A DNA stretch of 57,452 nucleotides from contig JAILPA010000186.1 in the NCBI GenBank assembly GCA_024690505.1, positions 1-57,452 on the forward strand, given 5' to 3'. A model generated the notes under the pieces. The model was not told the origin of the DNA and did not search any database. It saw only the letters and a list, made by a program, of their open reading frames with translations. The DNA comes from Prevotella sp. Lineage in GTDB: Bacteria > Bacteroidota > Bacteroidia > Bacteroidales > Bacteroidaceae. A program made the position numbers and the translations under genes. Below, piece after piece: positions 7,553-15,558 of the stretch; the stretch's first letter is position 1, and each line of letters opens with the position of its first letter.

Positions 7553-9115
7553 ATGATTACATTCTCAATGATTTTGCAACTTTGCATCGTTTTGGGTGCC
7601 CTTTGGGTAGGTTCGCGCTATGGCTCGTTGGCCTTGGGCGCCATCAGTGGCATCGGCCTCGCCATTTTGGTTCTGGGCTTTGGCTTGAAGCCAGGCAATC
7701 CTCCAACCGATGTCATCTATATCATCATTGCTGCCGTCACGTGTGCTGGCATCATGCAGGCCTCGGGGGGAATGGACTGGCTCATACAGATTGCCGAACG
7801 ATTGCTGCGCAAACATCCCGACCGTATCACGTTCCTGGCTCCGCTCACCACCTTCTTCCTGACGGTGCTTGTGGGAACAGGCCACGTGGTATATACTCTT
7901 ATGCCCATCATCTGCGACATCGCGTTGAAGAAAGGCATCCGTCCGGAGCGTCCCTGTGGCGTGGCCAGTATTGCCAGCCAGGTGGGCATCACCTGCTCGC
8001 CAATAGCGGCAGCCGTTGTGGCCTTCGTCACGATATCGAATGCCAATGGCTTCGACATCACCATTCCGGGAGTGCTCATGGTCAGCATTCCTGCATGTGT
8101 GTGCGGACTCATGGCTGCGGCTGCCTGTTCATATAAGCGTGGCCTGGATTTGGATAAAGACCCCGTGTTCCAGGCCAAGCTGAAGGATCCCGAGCAATAT
8201 AAATATATATATGGTAGTACGGCAACGACTCTCGACAAGAAAATAGCTCCTGAGAGCAAACGTGCTGTCTATATCTTCCTCGGTGCACTGGTTGTCATTG
8301 TCACTGTCTCGTTAGCATCGGTCTTTAAGGTTAATTTGCTGCCTTCTTATTCTGAGATTGAGCCCACCAACAATGGCATACAAGCTGTGCTGGCACTGAA
8401 ATCGGTAGATACGACTGCTGTAAGGATGCAAACTGTGAACGGGGAAACAGTACGCCAAACCGACACCGTCACGTACGCGTTCCCCCAGGAGGCTGTTAAG
8501 GACATCACTGTCAAGGCCAAGGATCTGGCGAAAGGCAAAATCGTGGTGAGCAAGGTGACGGAGAAGAACACGAAGCCGCTGGCCATGAATATCCTGATTC
8601 AGATTGTGATGATAACGGCTGCGGCCCTGATGATTATCTTCTGCAAAGCTAAGCCCAAAAAAGCTGTGGCGGGCGCCGTGTGGCAGAGCGGCATGGTGGC
8701 CGTGGTGGCTATCTATGGCATTGCCTGGATGGCCGACACGTTCTTCTCGAACTACATGACCGAGATACAAGGCATGTTGGAAGGAGTGGTGAAAGATTAT
8801 CCGTGGAGCATTGCCATTGTATTCTTCTTCGTGTCAGTGCTCATCAACTCTCAGGGTGCCGTAGTGGTGTCGATGCTTCCGCTGGCCTATTCGCTTGGCA
8901 TCTCAGGCCCAGTGCTCCTGGGTGTGTTCCCGGCAGTCTATGGCTATTTCTTCATTCCCAATTATCCCTCGGATATTGCTACCGTGAACTTCGACCGATC
9001 GGGCACTACCGTCATAGGCAAGTACCTGCTGAACCACTCGTTTATGATGCCAGGCTTAGTCTGCGTGTTCACTTCTACCGTTATTGCTTATCTGCTATCG
9101 CTGGCTTTTTATTAA
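7553..9115 (+). CDS. Anaerobic C4-dicarboxylate transporter, DcuA/DcuB family
   Basis: A 520-residue inner-membrane protein of the Dcu family, which exchanges fumarate, malate or aspartate for succinate in anaerobes. The N-terminal half shows ALWVGSRYGSLALGAISGIG, GFGLKPGNPPTDV, the loop VGTGHVVYTLMPII and RPERPCGVASIASQVGIT; the end has FIPNYPSDIATVNFDRSGTT, all Dcu hallmarks. Most Dcu proteins have about 430-450 residues; this one carries an extra hydrophilic segment of about 80 residues (about 259-342, rich in Thr/Val/Lys) between membrane helices. The ATG at 7553 is preferred because an upstream frame start at 7478 would lie before the promoter. The 3' end overlaps the convergent dsbD-like gene by 35 bp. 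Confidence 0.9.
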   Translation: MITFSMILQLCIVLGALWVGSRYGSLALGAISGIGLAILVLGFGLKPGNPPTDVIYIIIAAVTCAGIMQASGGMDWLIQIAERLLRKHPDRITFLAPLTTFFLTVLVGTGHVVYTLMPIICDIALKKGIRPERPCGVASIASQVGITCSPIAAAVVAFVTISNANGFDITIPGVLMVSIPACVCGLMAAAACSYKRGLDLDKDPVFQAKLKDPEQYKYIYGSTATTLDKKIAPESKRAVYIFLGALVVIVTVSLASVFKVNLLPSYSEIEPTNNGIQAVLALKSVDTTAVRMQTVNGETVRQTDTVTYAFPQEAVKDITVKAKDLAKGKIVVSKVTEKNTKPLAMNILIQIVMITAAALMIIFCKAKPKKAVAGAVWQSGMVAVVAIYGIAWMADTFFSNYMTEIQGMLEGVVKDYPWSIAIVFFFVSVLINSQGAVVVSMLPLAYSLGISGPVLLGVFPAVYGYFFIPNYPSDIATVNFDRSGTTVIGKYLLNHSFMMPGLVCVFTSTVIAYLLSLAFY

Positions 9116-11165
9116 AGTTCTGCAGGCCTTGCTTGAGGAACTGCACGTAGGCAGCAATGTCTTCGTCGTAGGAGCGTAGTCCGTTCAGAGGCTTACCCGT
9201 AGCGGGGTCGAGCAGTACGTAGCAAGGCTGGGTGTTGGCACCGACGAGGGTGCGTTCCAGGTAGCTCCACTTCTTACCGACGGTATTCAGCACGGTTTGT
9301 GTGCCGTCGGTTTCAGTCATGGTGACGGGGTCGGACAGCGGAGCCTTATCGTCGACGTAGAGTGAGATGAGCACATAGTCGTTGGTCAGAAGGTCATGTA
9401 CCTGCGGATCAGTCCATACCTTGCTTTCCATCTTCCGGCAGTTTACGCAGCCAAAGCCCGTGAAGTCGAGTATGACAGGCTTCCCCTCGGCGCGTGCTGC
9501 TGCCATTCCCAGGTCGTAGTCTGTATATTTGGCTTCTACCGAGCCGTTGTACAGATTAAAGTCCTGAGTGTTCATAGGAGGTGAGAACGCACTGATGGCT
9601 TTGAGCGGCGCTCCCCATAGTCCTGGCACCATATAGATGGCGAAAGCCAGTGATGCCCATCCAAGGAAGAACTGCGGCACGTTCGTGCCGCGGCGTTCAC
9701 CGTCGTGTGGGAAACGCAGCCACCCCAGCAGGTAAGCTCCCAGCAATGCGAAGAGCACTATCCACAGCGAAAGGAACACCTCGCGGTCGAGCAGATGCCA
9801 GTGATAGGTGAGGTCTGCCACACTGAGGAACTTCAGTGCAAAGGCCAGTTCGATGAATCCCAGCACCACCTTTACTGTGTTCATCCATCCACCGCTCTTC
9901 GGGGCCGATTTCAGCAGCGAGGGGAACATAGCGAAGAGCGTGAAGGGTATGGCCAGGGCAATGGCGAATCCCAACATGCCGATGGTGGGCGCCACGATGT
10001 CGCCTTGTGTTGAGACGGCAACGAGCAGGAACCCTATGATGGGGCCAGTACACGAGAAGGACACCAGTGCCAGGGTGAATGCCATGAAGAAAATGGAAAG
10101 CAGACCTGTGGTACGCTCAGACTTCTGGTCCATCTTGTTCGACCACGATGCGGGCAGCGTCAGCTCAAAGGCTCCGAAGAACGAGGCCGCGAATACGATG
10201 AGCAACAGGGCGAAGATGATGTTGAACACGGCATTGGTGCTAAGCGCATTCAGGGCCGAAGCTCCGAACAGAAGAGTGACACACAGACCCAGCAGCACAT
10301 ATATGACCACGATGCTGAGGCCGTAGATGAGGGCTTCGCGGATGGCTTTCTTCCGTTCCTTATTCCGTTTGAGGAAGAACGATACCGTCATGGGTATGAT
10401 GGGCCACACGCAGGGAGTAAAGATGGCCAGGAACCCGCCCAGGAGCCCCTCGATGAATATGAGCCACCACGACATGCTGCTGTCATTGGCGCCATCGTTG
10501 TCGAATGCTTTCAGCTCTTCAGTGATGGGCTTCCACAACGAATTCCCCTGAATCTCTGCGTCGGCAGCCTGAATAATGCTGTCGGCTTGGCTTGCCTGTG
10601 TGCTGTCGGCTGCGATGCCGATGTCGGCAGTAGTGGCCGTTGCATGGTCATCACTACTCTCTGGGGCAGTGGCTGCAACATCGGGGGTGCTGGCAGCTTC
10701 AGCTGCCTTCTCAGGTGCTTTCCCTTGCTTACTGAAGGCTACGTCGGTAGGAGGTAGACAATTCTCGTCGTTGCAGGCGCCGTAGGTCAGGTAGCAGTTG
10801 ATGTCGTAATCCGCTTCAGTGAAACGTATCTTCTGTGCAAAGACAGCCTTGCTTTCAAAGAAGCGGACGCGCATACCAAACAGATTGTCGTACTCGTCCT
10901 TCACGTTGCCACGCGATTTCAAGGTTCCCACCAGCTTTGCTCCCTGCATCTTCTCGATGGTCAGCTCGGCCTTCGTAGGCCCGTCACCTTCAAAGTCCGA
11001 GGCGTAAACGTGCCATCCGGGGTCAATGGCACCCGTGAATATGATTTCTGCTTCTTCGTCGTTCAGTATCTTCAGTTCCGACTGGAAATGCACGGGAGTT
11101 GCTATCTGGGCCCACGACACAGCTGTGAGCAGCAGGGCTAGCAGAAGGGTAGGGATACGTTTCAT
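9081..11165 (-). CDS. DsbD-like thiol:disulfide interchange protein (cytochrome c biogenesis/thioredoxin fusion)
   Basis: A 694-residue membrane protein with a cleavable signal peptide (MKRIPTLLLALLLTAVSWA). Domains in order: periplasmic DsbD-alpha-like domain (about 20-140) with the pair C...NDENCLPP; low-complexity Ala/Ser linker (about 145-210); membrane DsbD domain (about 225-500) with FTPCVWPIIP and SFSCTGPIIG carrying the two transmembrane redox cysteines; C-terminal thioredoxin domain with GFGCVNCRKME. Such proteins pass electrons from cytoplasmic thioredoxin to periplasmic acceptors. All three cysteine pairs are visible, so it should be active. The start was placed at the signal peptide Met. 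Its last 35 bp overlap the convergent transporter gene. Confidence 0.92.
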   Translation of the reverse strand: MKRIPTLLLALLLTAVSWAQIATPVHFQSELKILNDEEAEIIFTGAIDPGWHVYASDFEGDGPTKAELTIEKMQGAKLVGTLKSRGNVKDEYDNLFGMRVRFFESKAVFAQKIRFTEADYDINCYLTYGACNDENCLPPTDVAFSKQGKAPEKAAEAASTPDVAATAPESSDDHATATTADIGIAADSTQASQADSIIQAADAEIQGNSLWKPITEELKAFDNDGANDSSMSWWLIFIEGLLGGFLAIFTPCVWPIIPMTVSFFLKRNKERKKAIREALIYGLSIVVIYVLLGLCVTLLFGASALNALSTNAVFNIIFALLLIVFAASFFGAFELTLPASWSNKMDQKSERTTGLLSIFFMAFTLALVSFSCTGPIIGFLLVAVSTQGDIVAPTIGMLGFAIALAIPFTLFAMFPSLLKSAPKSGGWMNTVKVVLGFIELAFALKFLSVADLTYHWHLLDREVFLSLWIVLFALLGAYLLGWLRFPHDGERRGTNVPQFFLGWASLAFAIYMVPGLWGAPLKAISAFSPPMNTQDFNLYNGSVEAKYTDYDLGMAAARAEGKPVILDFTGFGCVNCRKMESKVWTDPQVHDLLTNDYVLISLYVDDKAPLSDPVTMTETDGTQTVLNTVGKKWSYLERTLVGANTQPCYVLLDPATGKPLNGLRSYDEDIAAYVQFLKQGLQNFNKKPAIADKQ

Positions 11166-11205
11166 AAGCCAGTAGGAGTGTTGTTTATGTCCTTGAAAAT
11201 GGTTA

Positions 11206-12228
11206 CTATTCTTTTTGTTTCTTTTCCAGCTTGATGAGCAGCAGGCCCAAAGCTGTCCAGATGATTTCGCGCAGTCGCACCAGTAGCGCCACAAAAATGC
11301 CTTCGCTGGCCCCGATGGCCAGGCCCTTTGCCGAGAGCAGGAAACCACCCTCGCGTCCGCCTAACTGAAGCGGTATGAAGAACAGCATGTTGGCGAAAAG
11401 CGACGTGAAGGCAAGGATGAGGATGCACTGCAGGTAGTTGGCCGACGGCATGATAACCAGCAGGATGAAGAATATCTCGAGTGCCGACACTACGCGACAG
11501 CTGAGTTCCAGGAACACGGCAGCAAAGAACGTGCGCGGATTCTGGCTGTGAAGCGCAGCTATCTGGCTGTCGATGGTCGACAGTTGCTCGGCATGGCTGT
11601 CGAAAAAGCGCTTGGCCCAGCGTTTCACCAAGGGTATGTGGCTCAGCAGGCGCATTCCACTCATGGCAATGCCGCGTTTATAGCCCTTTAGGAAGAACCA
11701 TATGGCAGTCAGGCAGAAGGCTGCCACACTGGCAATGAGTATTCCCATGCCCACGTTCATGGGCTGCGTCACCACGTAGAGCACACATGACAGCAGCCAG
11801 AACCAGAAGTGTGAGAAAATGTGCGTCATCACATAGAGCAACACCGACGATGTGGCCCGCTCGGTGCCAATCAGTGGCGATAGCGACATGATGCGGTAGG
11901 GCTCACCCCCCATCAGACCTCCGGGCGTGGCGTAGTTCAGCGCAAAGCCCGACACGGTGATCTTGTAAAGCCAGAAGAAGTTTATCTTCACGTTCTTGCC
12001 CTCGTCAGGGACGGCGGTGGCAGCGTGATGTTCCTGACTGCGTATGATGATATACCACGCCCCCGTGTTGAACACATAGAGCACGGCCCATAGCAGCACA
12101 ACAGCCAAGAACCAATAGCCCGCACGGTTGATGCCGTCCCACACCTCCTTGAAGTCGAGTTGCGAAACCATGAGGGCCAGAACGACCAGACCGAAGATGA
12201 GAAAACCGTTCTGATACTTCTTTTTCAC
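11206..12228 (-). CDS. Flippase-like / lysylphosphatidylglycerol synthase transmembrane domain protein
   Basis: A 340-residue protein with about 8 hydrophobic segments and no soluble enzymatic domain. It resembles the membrane domain shared by MprF N-termini, AglD and UPF0104 (lipid flippase-like): [16 protein letters not shown] and the C-terminal [21 protein letters not shown] are the recognisable blocks. Such stand-alone domains are thought to move lipid-linked substrates, but the substrate here is unknown. It lies between pdxA and the dsbD-like gene in the same direction, 41 nt before the latter. The 5' side is occupied by the 22-bp array B, so any leader transcribed from pdxA would carry it. 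Confidence 0.78.
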   Translation of the reverse strand: MKKKYQNGFLIFGLVVLALMVSQLDFKEVWDGINRAGYWFLAVVLLWAVLYVFNTGAWYIIIRSQEHHAATAVPDEGKNVKINFFWLYKITVSGFALNYATPGGLMGGEPYRIMSLSPLIGTERATSSVLLYVMTHIFSHFWFWLLSCVLYVVTQPMNVGMGILIASVAAFCLTAIWFFLKGYKRGIAMSGMRLLSHIPLVKRWAKRFFDSHAEQLSTIDSQIAALHSQNPRTFFAAVFLELSCRVVSALEIFFILLVIMPSANYLQCILILAFTSLFANMLFFIPLQLGGREGGFLLSAKGLAIGASEGIFVALLVRLREIIWTALGLLLIKLEKKQKE

Positions 12229-12264
12229 GCTTCTTCAAAAATATAATGATTCTTTGCTTCCCAC

Positions 12265-12374
12265 GAAGCTGTCCTTCTCAATCGTCAAAGTTGTCCTTCT
12301 CGAGTCTCAAAGTTGTCCTTCTCGGGTGGAGAAGTTGTCCTTCTCGAGTCTCAAAGCAGTCCTTCTTCTGAAAT
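12265..12374. repeat. 22-bp mini-palindrome array B (5 units)
   Basis: Units start at 12265, 12287, 12309, 12331 and 12353, each exactly 22 bp. The 13-nt part is R-AAG-N5-CTTC with cores CTGTC, TTGTC, TTGTC, TTGTC, CAGTC, and the 9-nt linkers are TCAATCGTC, TCGAGTCTC, TCGGGTGGA, TCGAGTCTC, TTCTGAAAT. This is the only array in direct, nearly identical copies. It fills the 150-bp gap between the pdxA stop and the flippase-like start. Its cores match units 3/4 of array A, 6 kb away. Confidence 0.88.
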
Positions 12375-12378
12375 GAAG

Positions 12379-13491
12379 TCATTCTTCTTCTTCAACGTCG
12401 GTTTGCTTCTTGAACGGTTCCTTGGCCCGGAAGCGAACTTTCTCGCTGTCGTCGCGTTTCTCGTGATAGAGCTTCGGCAGTGGATTTGCCAGAGGCTCGT
12501 CGTAGCTCTGGCGGTTGCGCCATGCATCGATGGCGGTGTAGATGGCCTCGCGCATGGAGCCTGCGTCCATTTGGTTGCGTCCAGCCAGATGGAAGTGGGT
12601 GCCGTGAGCAGGCGCCGTGCGTACTATCTTCAGACCGGCGGTGAAGCGCACGCCGTCCTCGTGAGCCAGCGTCTTGAAGGGTGTCTGCCCCTGGTCGTGG
12701 TACATGGCCAGCACACCGTCGAACTTCGAGTAGGCTCCGCTACCGAAGAAATCATCGGCAGCATAGGGCCCAAAGGCCTGTATGCTCTCGGCCGTCAGCT
12801 CGTCGATGGCGGGCTTGATGACTTCCTGCTCCTCATCGCCAAGGATGCCGCCCTCGCCACAGCGCGGGTTCAGTCCCAACAAGGCAACGCGCGGGCTTGA
12901 GATACGCAGGTCGCGGCGCAGCGATTGTTGGAAGATGCGTGCCTTCTCTACGATTTTCTGCTTAGTGATTGACTCGGCCACGTCCTTGATGGCCACGTTG
13001 TTAGTCACCAGAGCCACGCGCAGTCCGTTGCTCAGAAGAATGGTCAGACCCTCTTCGTCGCCCAGCTGGCGTGCAATATAGGCTGAGTGGCCGTTGAAGC
13101 CGTTGATGCTGTTTTTGCATACGGGGGCTGTGATGAGCACGTCGAAGAGTCCCTGACGATAGTCGGTCAGTGCACGGTCGAGAGCTATCTGGGCAGCCTG
13201 TCCAGCTTCGGGGGTGGCCTCGCCAAGGTCAATCTTCACTTCCGCTTCAAATGTGGCAATCATGTTCAGCTTGCCGTCCTTGGCTTCGCTGGCGTTTGAG
13301 ATGATTGTGAACTGTGGTTCCAGTCCCAGCACCTTGCCATGATAGGCGGCTGCCTTGGGCGAACCGTAGATGATAGGTGTGCAGAGTTCCAGCATGGCGG
13401 GGTCGTCGAATGCTTTGAATATCACTTCATAGCCCACGCCGTTGGTGTCGCCGTGGGTAATGCCTACTCGGATCTTTTTGTCTTGTTCCAT
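12379..13491 (-). CDS. pdxA: 4-hydroxythreonine-4-phosphate dehydrogenase PdxA
   Basis: A 370-residue metal- and NAD-dependent enzyme of pyridoxal phosphate synthesis (DXP-dependent route). Recognisable are VGITHGDTNGVGYEVI at the N-terminus, TAPVCKNSINGFNGHSAYIA, LGLNPRCGEGG, and the metal/substrate block YHDQGQTPFKTLAHEDGVRFTAG (seen in parts) followed by RTAPAHGTHFHLAG. The start at 13491 begins MEQDKKIRVGITHGD; the longer reading frame upstream has no family similarity. The C-terminus has a Lys/Glu-rich tail ending DVEEEE. It follows the DUF4837 gene by 29 nt and is followed by array B within 5 nt of its stop codon. Confidence 0.95.
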   Translation of the reverse strand: MEQDKKIRVGITHGDTNGVGYEVIFKAFDDPAMLELCTPIIYGSPKAAAYHGKVLGLEPQFTIISNASEAKDGKLNMIATFEAEVKIDLGEATPEAGQAAQIALDRALTDYRQGLFDVLITAPVCKNSINGFNGHSAYIARQLGDEEGLTILLSNGLRVALVTNNVAIKDVAESITKQKIVEKARIFQQSLRRDLRISSPRVALLGLNPRCGEGGILGDEEQEVIKPAIDELTAESIQAFGPYAADDFFGSGAYSKFDGVLAMYHDQGQTPFKTLAHEDGVRFTAGLKIVRTAPAHGTHFHLAGRNQMDAGSMREAIYTAIDAWRNRQSYDEPLANPLPKLYHEKRDDSEKVRFRAKEPFKKQTDVEEEE

Positions 13492-13520
13492 ATATTTGTC
13501 GGTATTTGTTTTTTTTGTAT

Positions 13521-14504
13521 TTACTTCTTTATCTTCAGCGTGTACAATGTGGCTTCCAGGCGGCGAATGAGGTTGCGCTTGTTCATCTCGGGTGCATAGA
13601 CGAAGCCCTCGATGCACAGCACGCTGTCGCCCGATTGCCGGGCCATGCTGACGAAGGGGCCGCCCATGTCGTCACCCTCCATCTCCCACAGGCCTCGGGC
13701 TCCCAGTATCTCGGTTTCTACCTCACTGCGCATGTGGAAGGTGACGCTTCTCAAGGTGGTGGCCATGTGCATGGTAGGCTGTTCACCCTCAATGTTGCTG
13801 CGCATCACGCTGTCGCGCTTCTGCAGCATCATCTTGGGGTTGAGTGAATCGGCCTGATAACTGTATATGCAGATGTTCTGCATTCCGCTGGCTCCGTCGT
13901 TCGAGAACCACAGGAACTGCTGTCCACGTTTCACCTTGTTCAGGTCTTCTGGAATCCAGAGCCGGCAGTTGAACATCTGTCCAATCAACTCTTCGGCGTG
14001 AGTGTTGTGGTGTTCACGCAGATTGCTGATGCCGTTGTTCATCTCGGCCCGTGTCAGCTCGTCGGCCAGGGCCTGCTTGCTCTCAGCCAGCCACTGGCGG
14101 AGGTGTGCTGTTGACGGTGCGTCGATGTGTATGATTATCTGCGGGTGGGCATAAGTGTCGATTTCGTATGTGGCACTTACTTGTTGCAAATGGGTGCTGT
14201 CGGTCGATACGACGATGAGGTTCCTGGCGTAACGTGTGCCCTGGTTCAGTTCTGGCGCTACGATGGTCGACACATCAAACGCATTCTCCTCGCGGGGCAG
14301 TCCTTCCAGCATGATGCTCTCCAGTGCCTTGGCTGTGGCTTCCACTGCCACGTGGTTGGGGCCGGTGACCAGCACCTCGTAGCTGCGTCCGCCACTGGTG
14401 GGCTGCACGAGCATCGACATGTGACGCCCGTTCTTTGTGGTGCAAGCCGACAGACCGGCCAGCATCATACACGCTATGGCCAGTATGCTATGTCCTCTCT
14501 TCAT
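13521..14504 (-). CDS. DUF4837 family lipoprotein
   Basis: A 327-residue predicted lipoprotein: positively charged start MKRGHS, hydrophobic segment and lipobox LSAC, then a Bacteroidota-specific domain that I recognise as DUF4837 (blocks SYEVLVTGPNHVAVEA, LPREENAFDVSTI, GTRYARNLIVVSTD, LWIPEDLNKVKRGQQFLWFSN). The function of the family is unknown; the export signal and conserved gene order next to rlmN and pdxA are the only hints. The start is the ATG at 14504 inside the rlmN tail, a 17-bp overlap that implies coupling. Confidence 0.82.
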   Translation of the reverse strand: MKRGHSILAIACMMLAGLSACTTKNGRHMSMLVQPTSGGRSYEVLVTGPNHVAVEATAKALESIMLEGLPREENAFDVSTIVAPELNQGTRYARNLIVVSTDSTHLQQVSATYEIDTYAHPQIIIHIDAPSTAHLRQWLAESKQALADELTRAEMNNGISNLREHHNTHAEELIGQMFNCRLWIPEDLNKVKRGQQFLWFSNDGASGMQNICIYSYQADSLNPKMMLQKRDSVMRSNIEGEQPTMHMATTLRSVTFHMRSEVETEILGARGLWEMEGDDMGGPFVSMARQSGDSVLCIEGFVYAPEMNKRNLIRRLEATLYTLKIKK

Positions 14505-15555
14505 GTCGCTTGGCAGTTGAAAGCAGTCCACATGCGGCGAAGATGTCTTGTCCGCGGCTGGCACGGATGGTGGCAAAGACGCCGTGATGAGTGAGGTAGT
14601 CGCGCAGTTGCTCCATGCGCTGCTCGTCGGTAGGCGGCAGGTCAACGTTGGGGATGGCATGGAAGCGTATGAGGTTGATGCGGCACTCCAGTCCGCTTAC
14701 CAGCTTCACTATCTCGCGGCCGTGGTCTTGCGAGTCGTTCAGTCCTCCGAAGCAGATATACTCGAACGAGCAGCGGCGTTGGTGGGTGAAGTCATACTGA
14801 CGGAGTAGATCCAACGTCTCGGCGATGGGCATGGCACGCTCGGCAGGCATCAGCTGCAGACGCTGCTCATGGAGTGGCGAGTGCATGGAGATGGCTACAT
14901 GGCACTGGCTCTCGTCAAGAAAGCGCTTCAGTTTGCTGCGCACGCCCACGCTGCTGACGGTGATACGCTTGGGGCTCCATGCGTAGCCGTCGTTGGCAGT
15001 GAGCAGATGGGTGACGCGCAGGATGGCATCGAGGTTGTCCATCGGCTCGCCCTGACCCATGAAGACAATGTTGGTCAGCAAGTCGCGTTCGGGCAGCGAG
15101 TAAATCTGGTTCAGGATGTCGGCAGCAGTGAGGTTGCCCTCAAAGCCCTGTTTGCCTGTCTGACAAAACAGGCAGTTCATCTTGCAGCCCACCTGACAGG
15201 AGACGCAGAGCGTGGCGCGGTCGTCGTCGGGGATGAAAACGGTTTCAACAAAGCGCGCTGCATTGGTCTCTGTGGCGCAGCAGTCTGCTGAACAGCGCAC
15301 GGGGAAGAGGTATTTCACCGTGCCGTCCTTTGAGCGCTGGCAGTCGATAGGTGGCATAGCCCCGACGACATAGTGCTGTGAGAGTAGCTCGCGGTTCGCT
15401 TTCGAGAGGTTTGTCATCTCGTCGAGGCTCGTCACTTGCTTCTGGTATAGCCACTGGGCTATCTGCCCACCCGTGAAGGCTGGCATTCCAAGACTCTTGG
15501 CAACAGCTTTCAGTTCTGTTGCCGTCATGCCCATCAGCACTTTCTTCTCTTCCAC
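14488..15555 (-). CDS. rlmN: 23S rRNA (adenine(2503)-C(2))-methyltransferase RlmN
   Basis: A 355-residue radical SAM enzyme that methylates A2503 of 23S rRNA (and A37 of some tRNAs). The cluster motif is CKMNCLFC (CX3CX2C) within SCQVGCKMNCLFCQTGKQG; also present are FMGQGEPMDNLDAI, RITVSSVGV, HVAISMHSPLHEQR and the C-terminal GVFATIRASRGQDIFAACGLL, which contains the methyl-carrying cysteine (AACG). Length and motifs are normal. It starts 3 nt after the stop of the sugar nucleotide fusion gene and overlaps the DUF4837 start. Confidence 0.96.
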   Translation of the reverse strand: MEEKKVLMGMTATELKAVAKSLGMPAFTGGQIAQWLYQKQVTSLDEMTNLSKANRELLSQHYVVGAMPPIDCQRSKDGTVKYLFPVRCSADCCATETNAARFVETVFIPDDDRATLCVSCQVGCKMNCLFCQTGKQGFEGNLTAADILNQIYSLPERDLLTNIVFMGQGEPMDNLDAILRVTHLLTANDGYAWSPKRITVSSVGVRSKLKRFLDESQCHVAISMHSPLHEQRLQLMPAERAMPIAETLDLLRQYDFTHQRRCSFEYICFGGLNDSQDHGREIVKLVSGLECRINLIRFHAIPNVDLPPTDEQRMEQLRDYLTHHGVFATIRASRGQDIFAACGLLSTAKRHEERT

Positions 15556-15558
15556 AGT

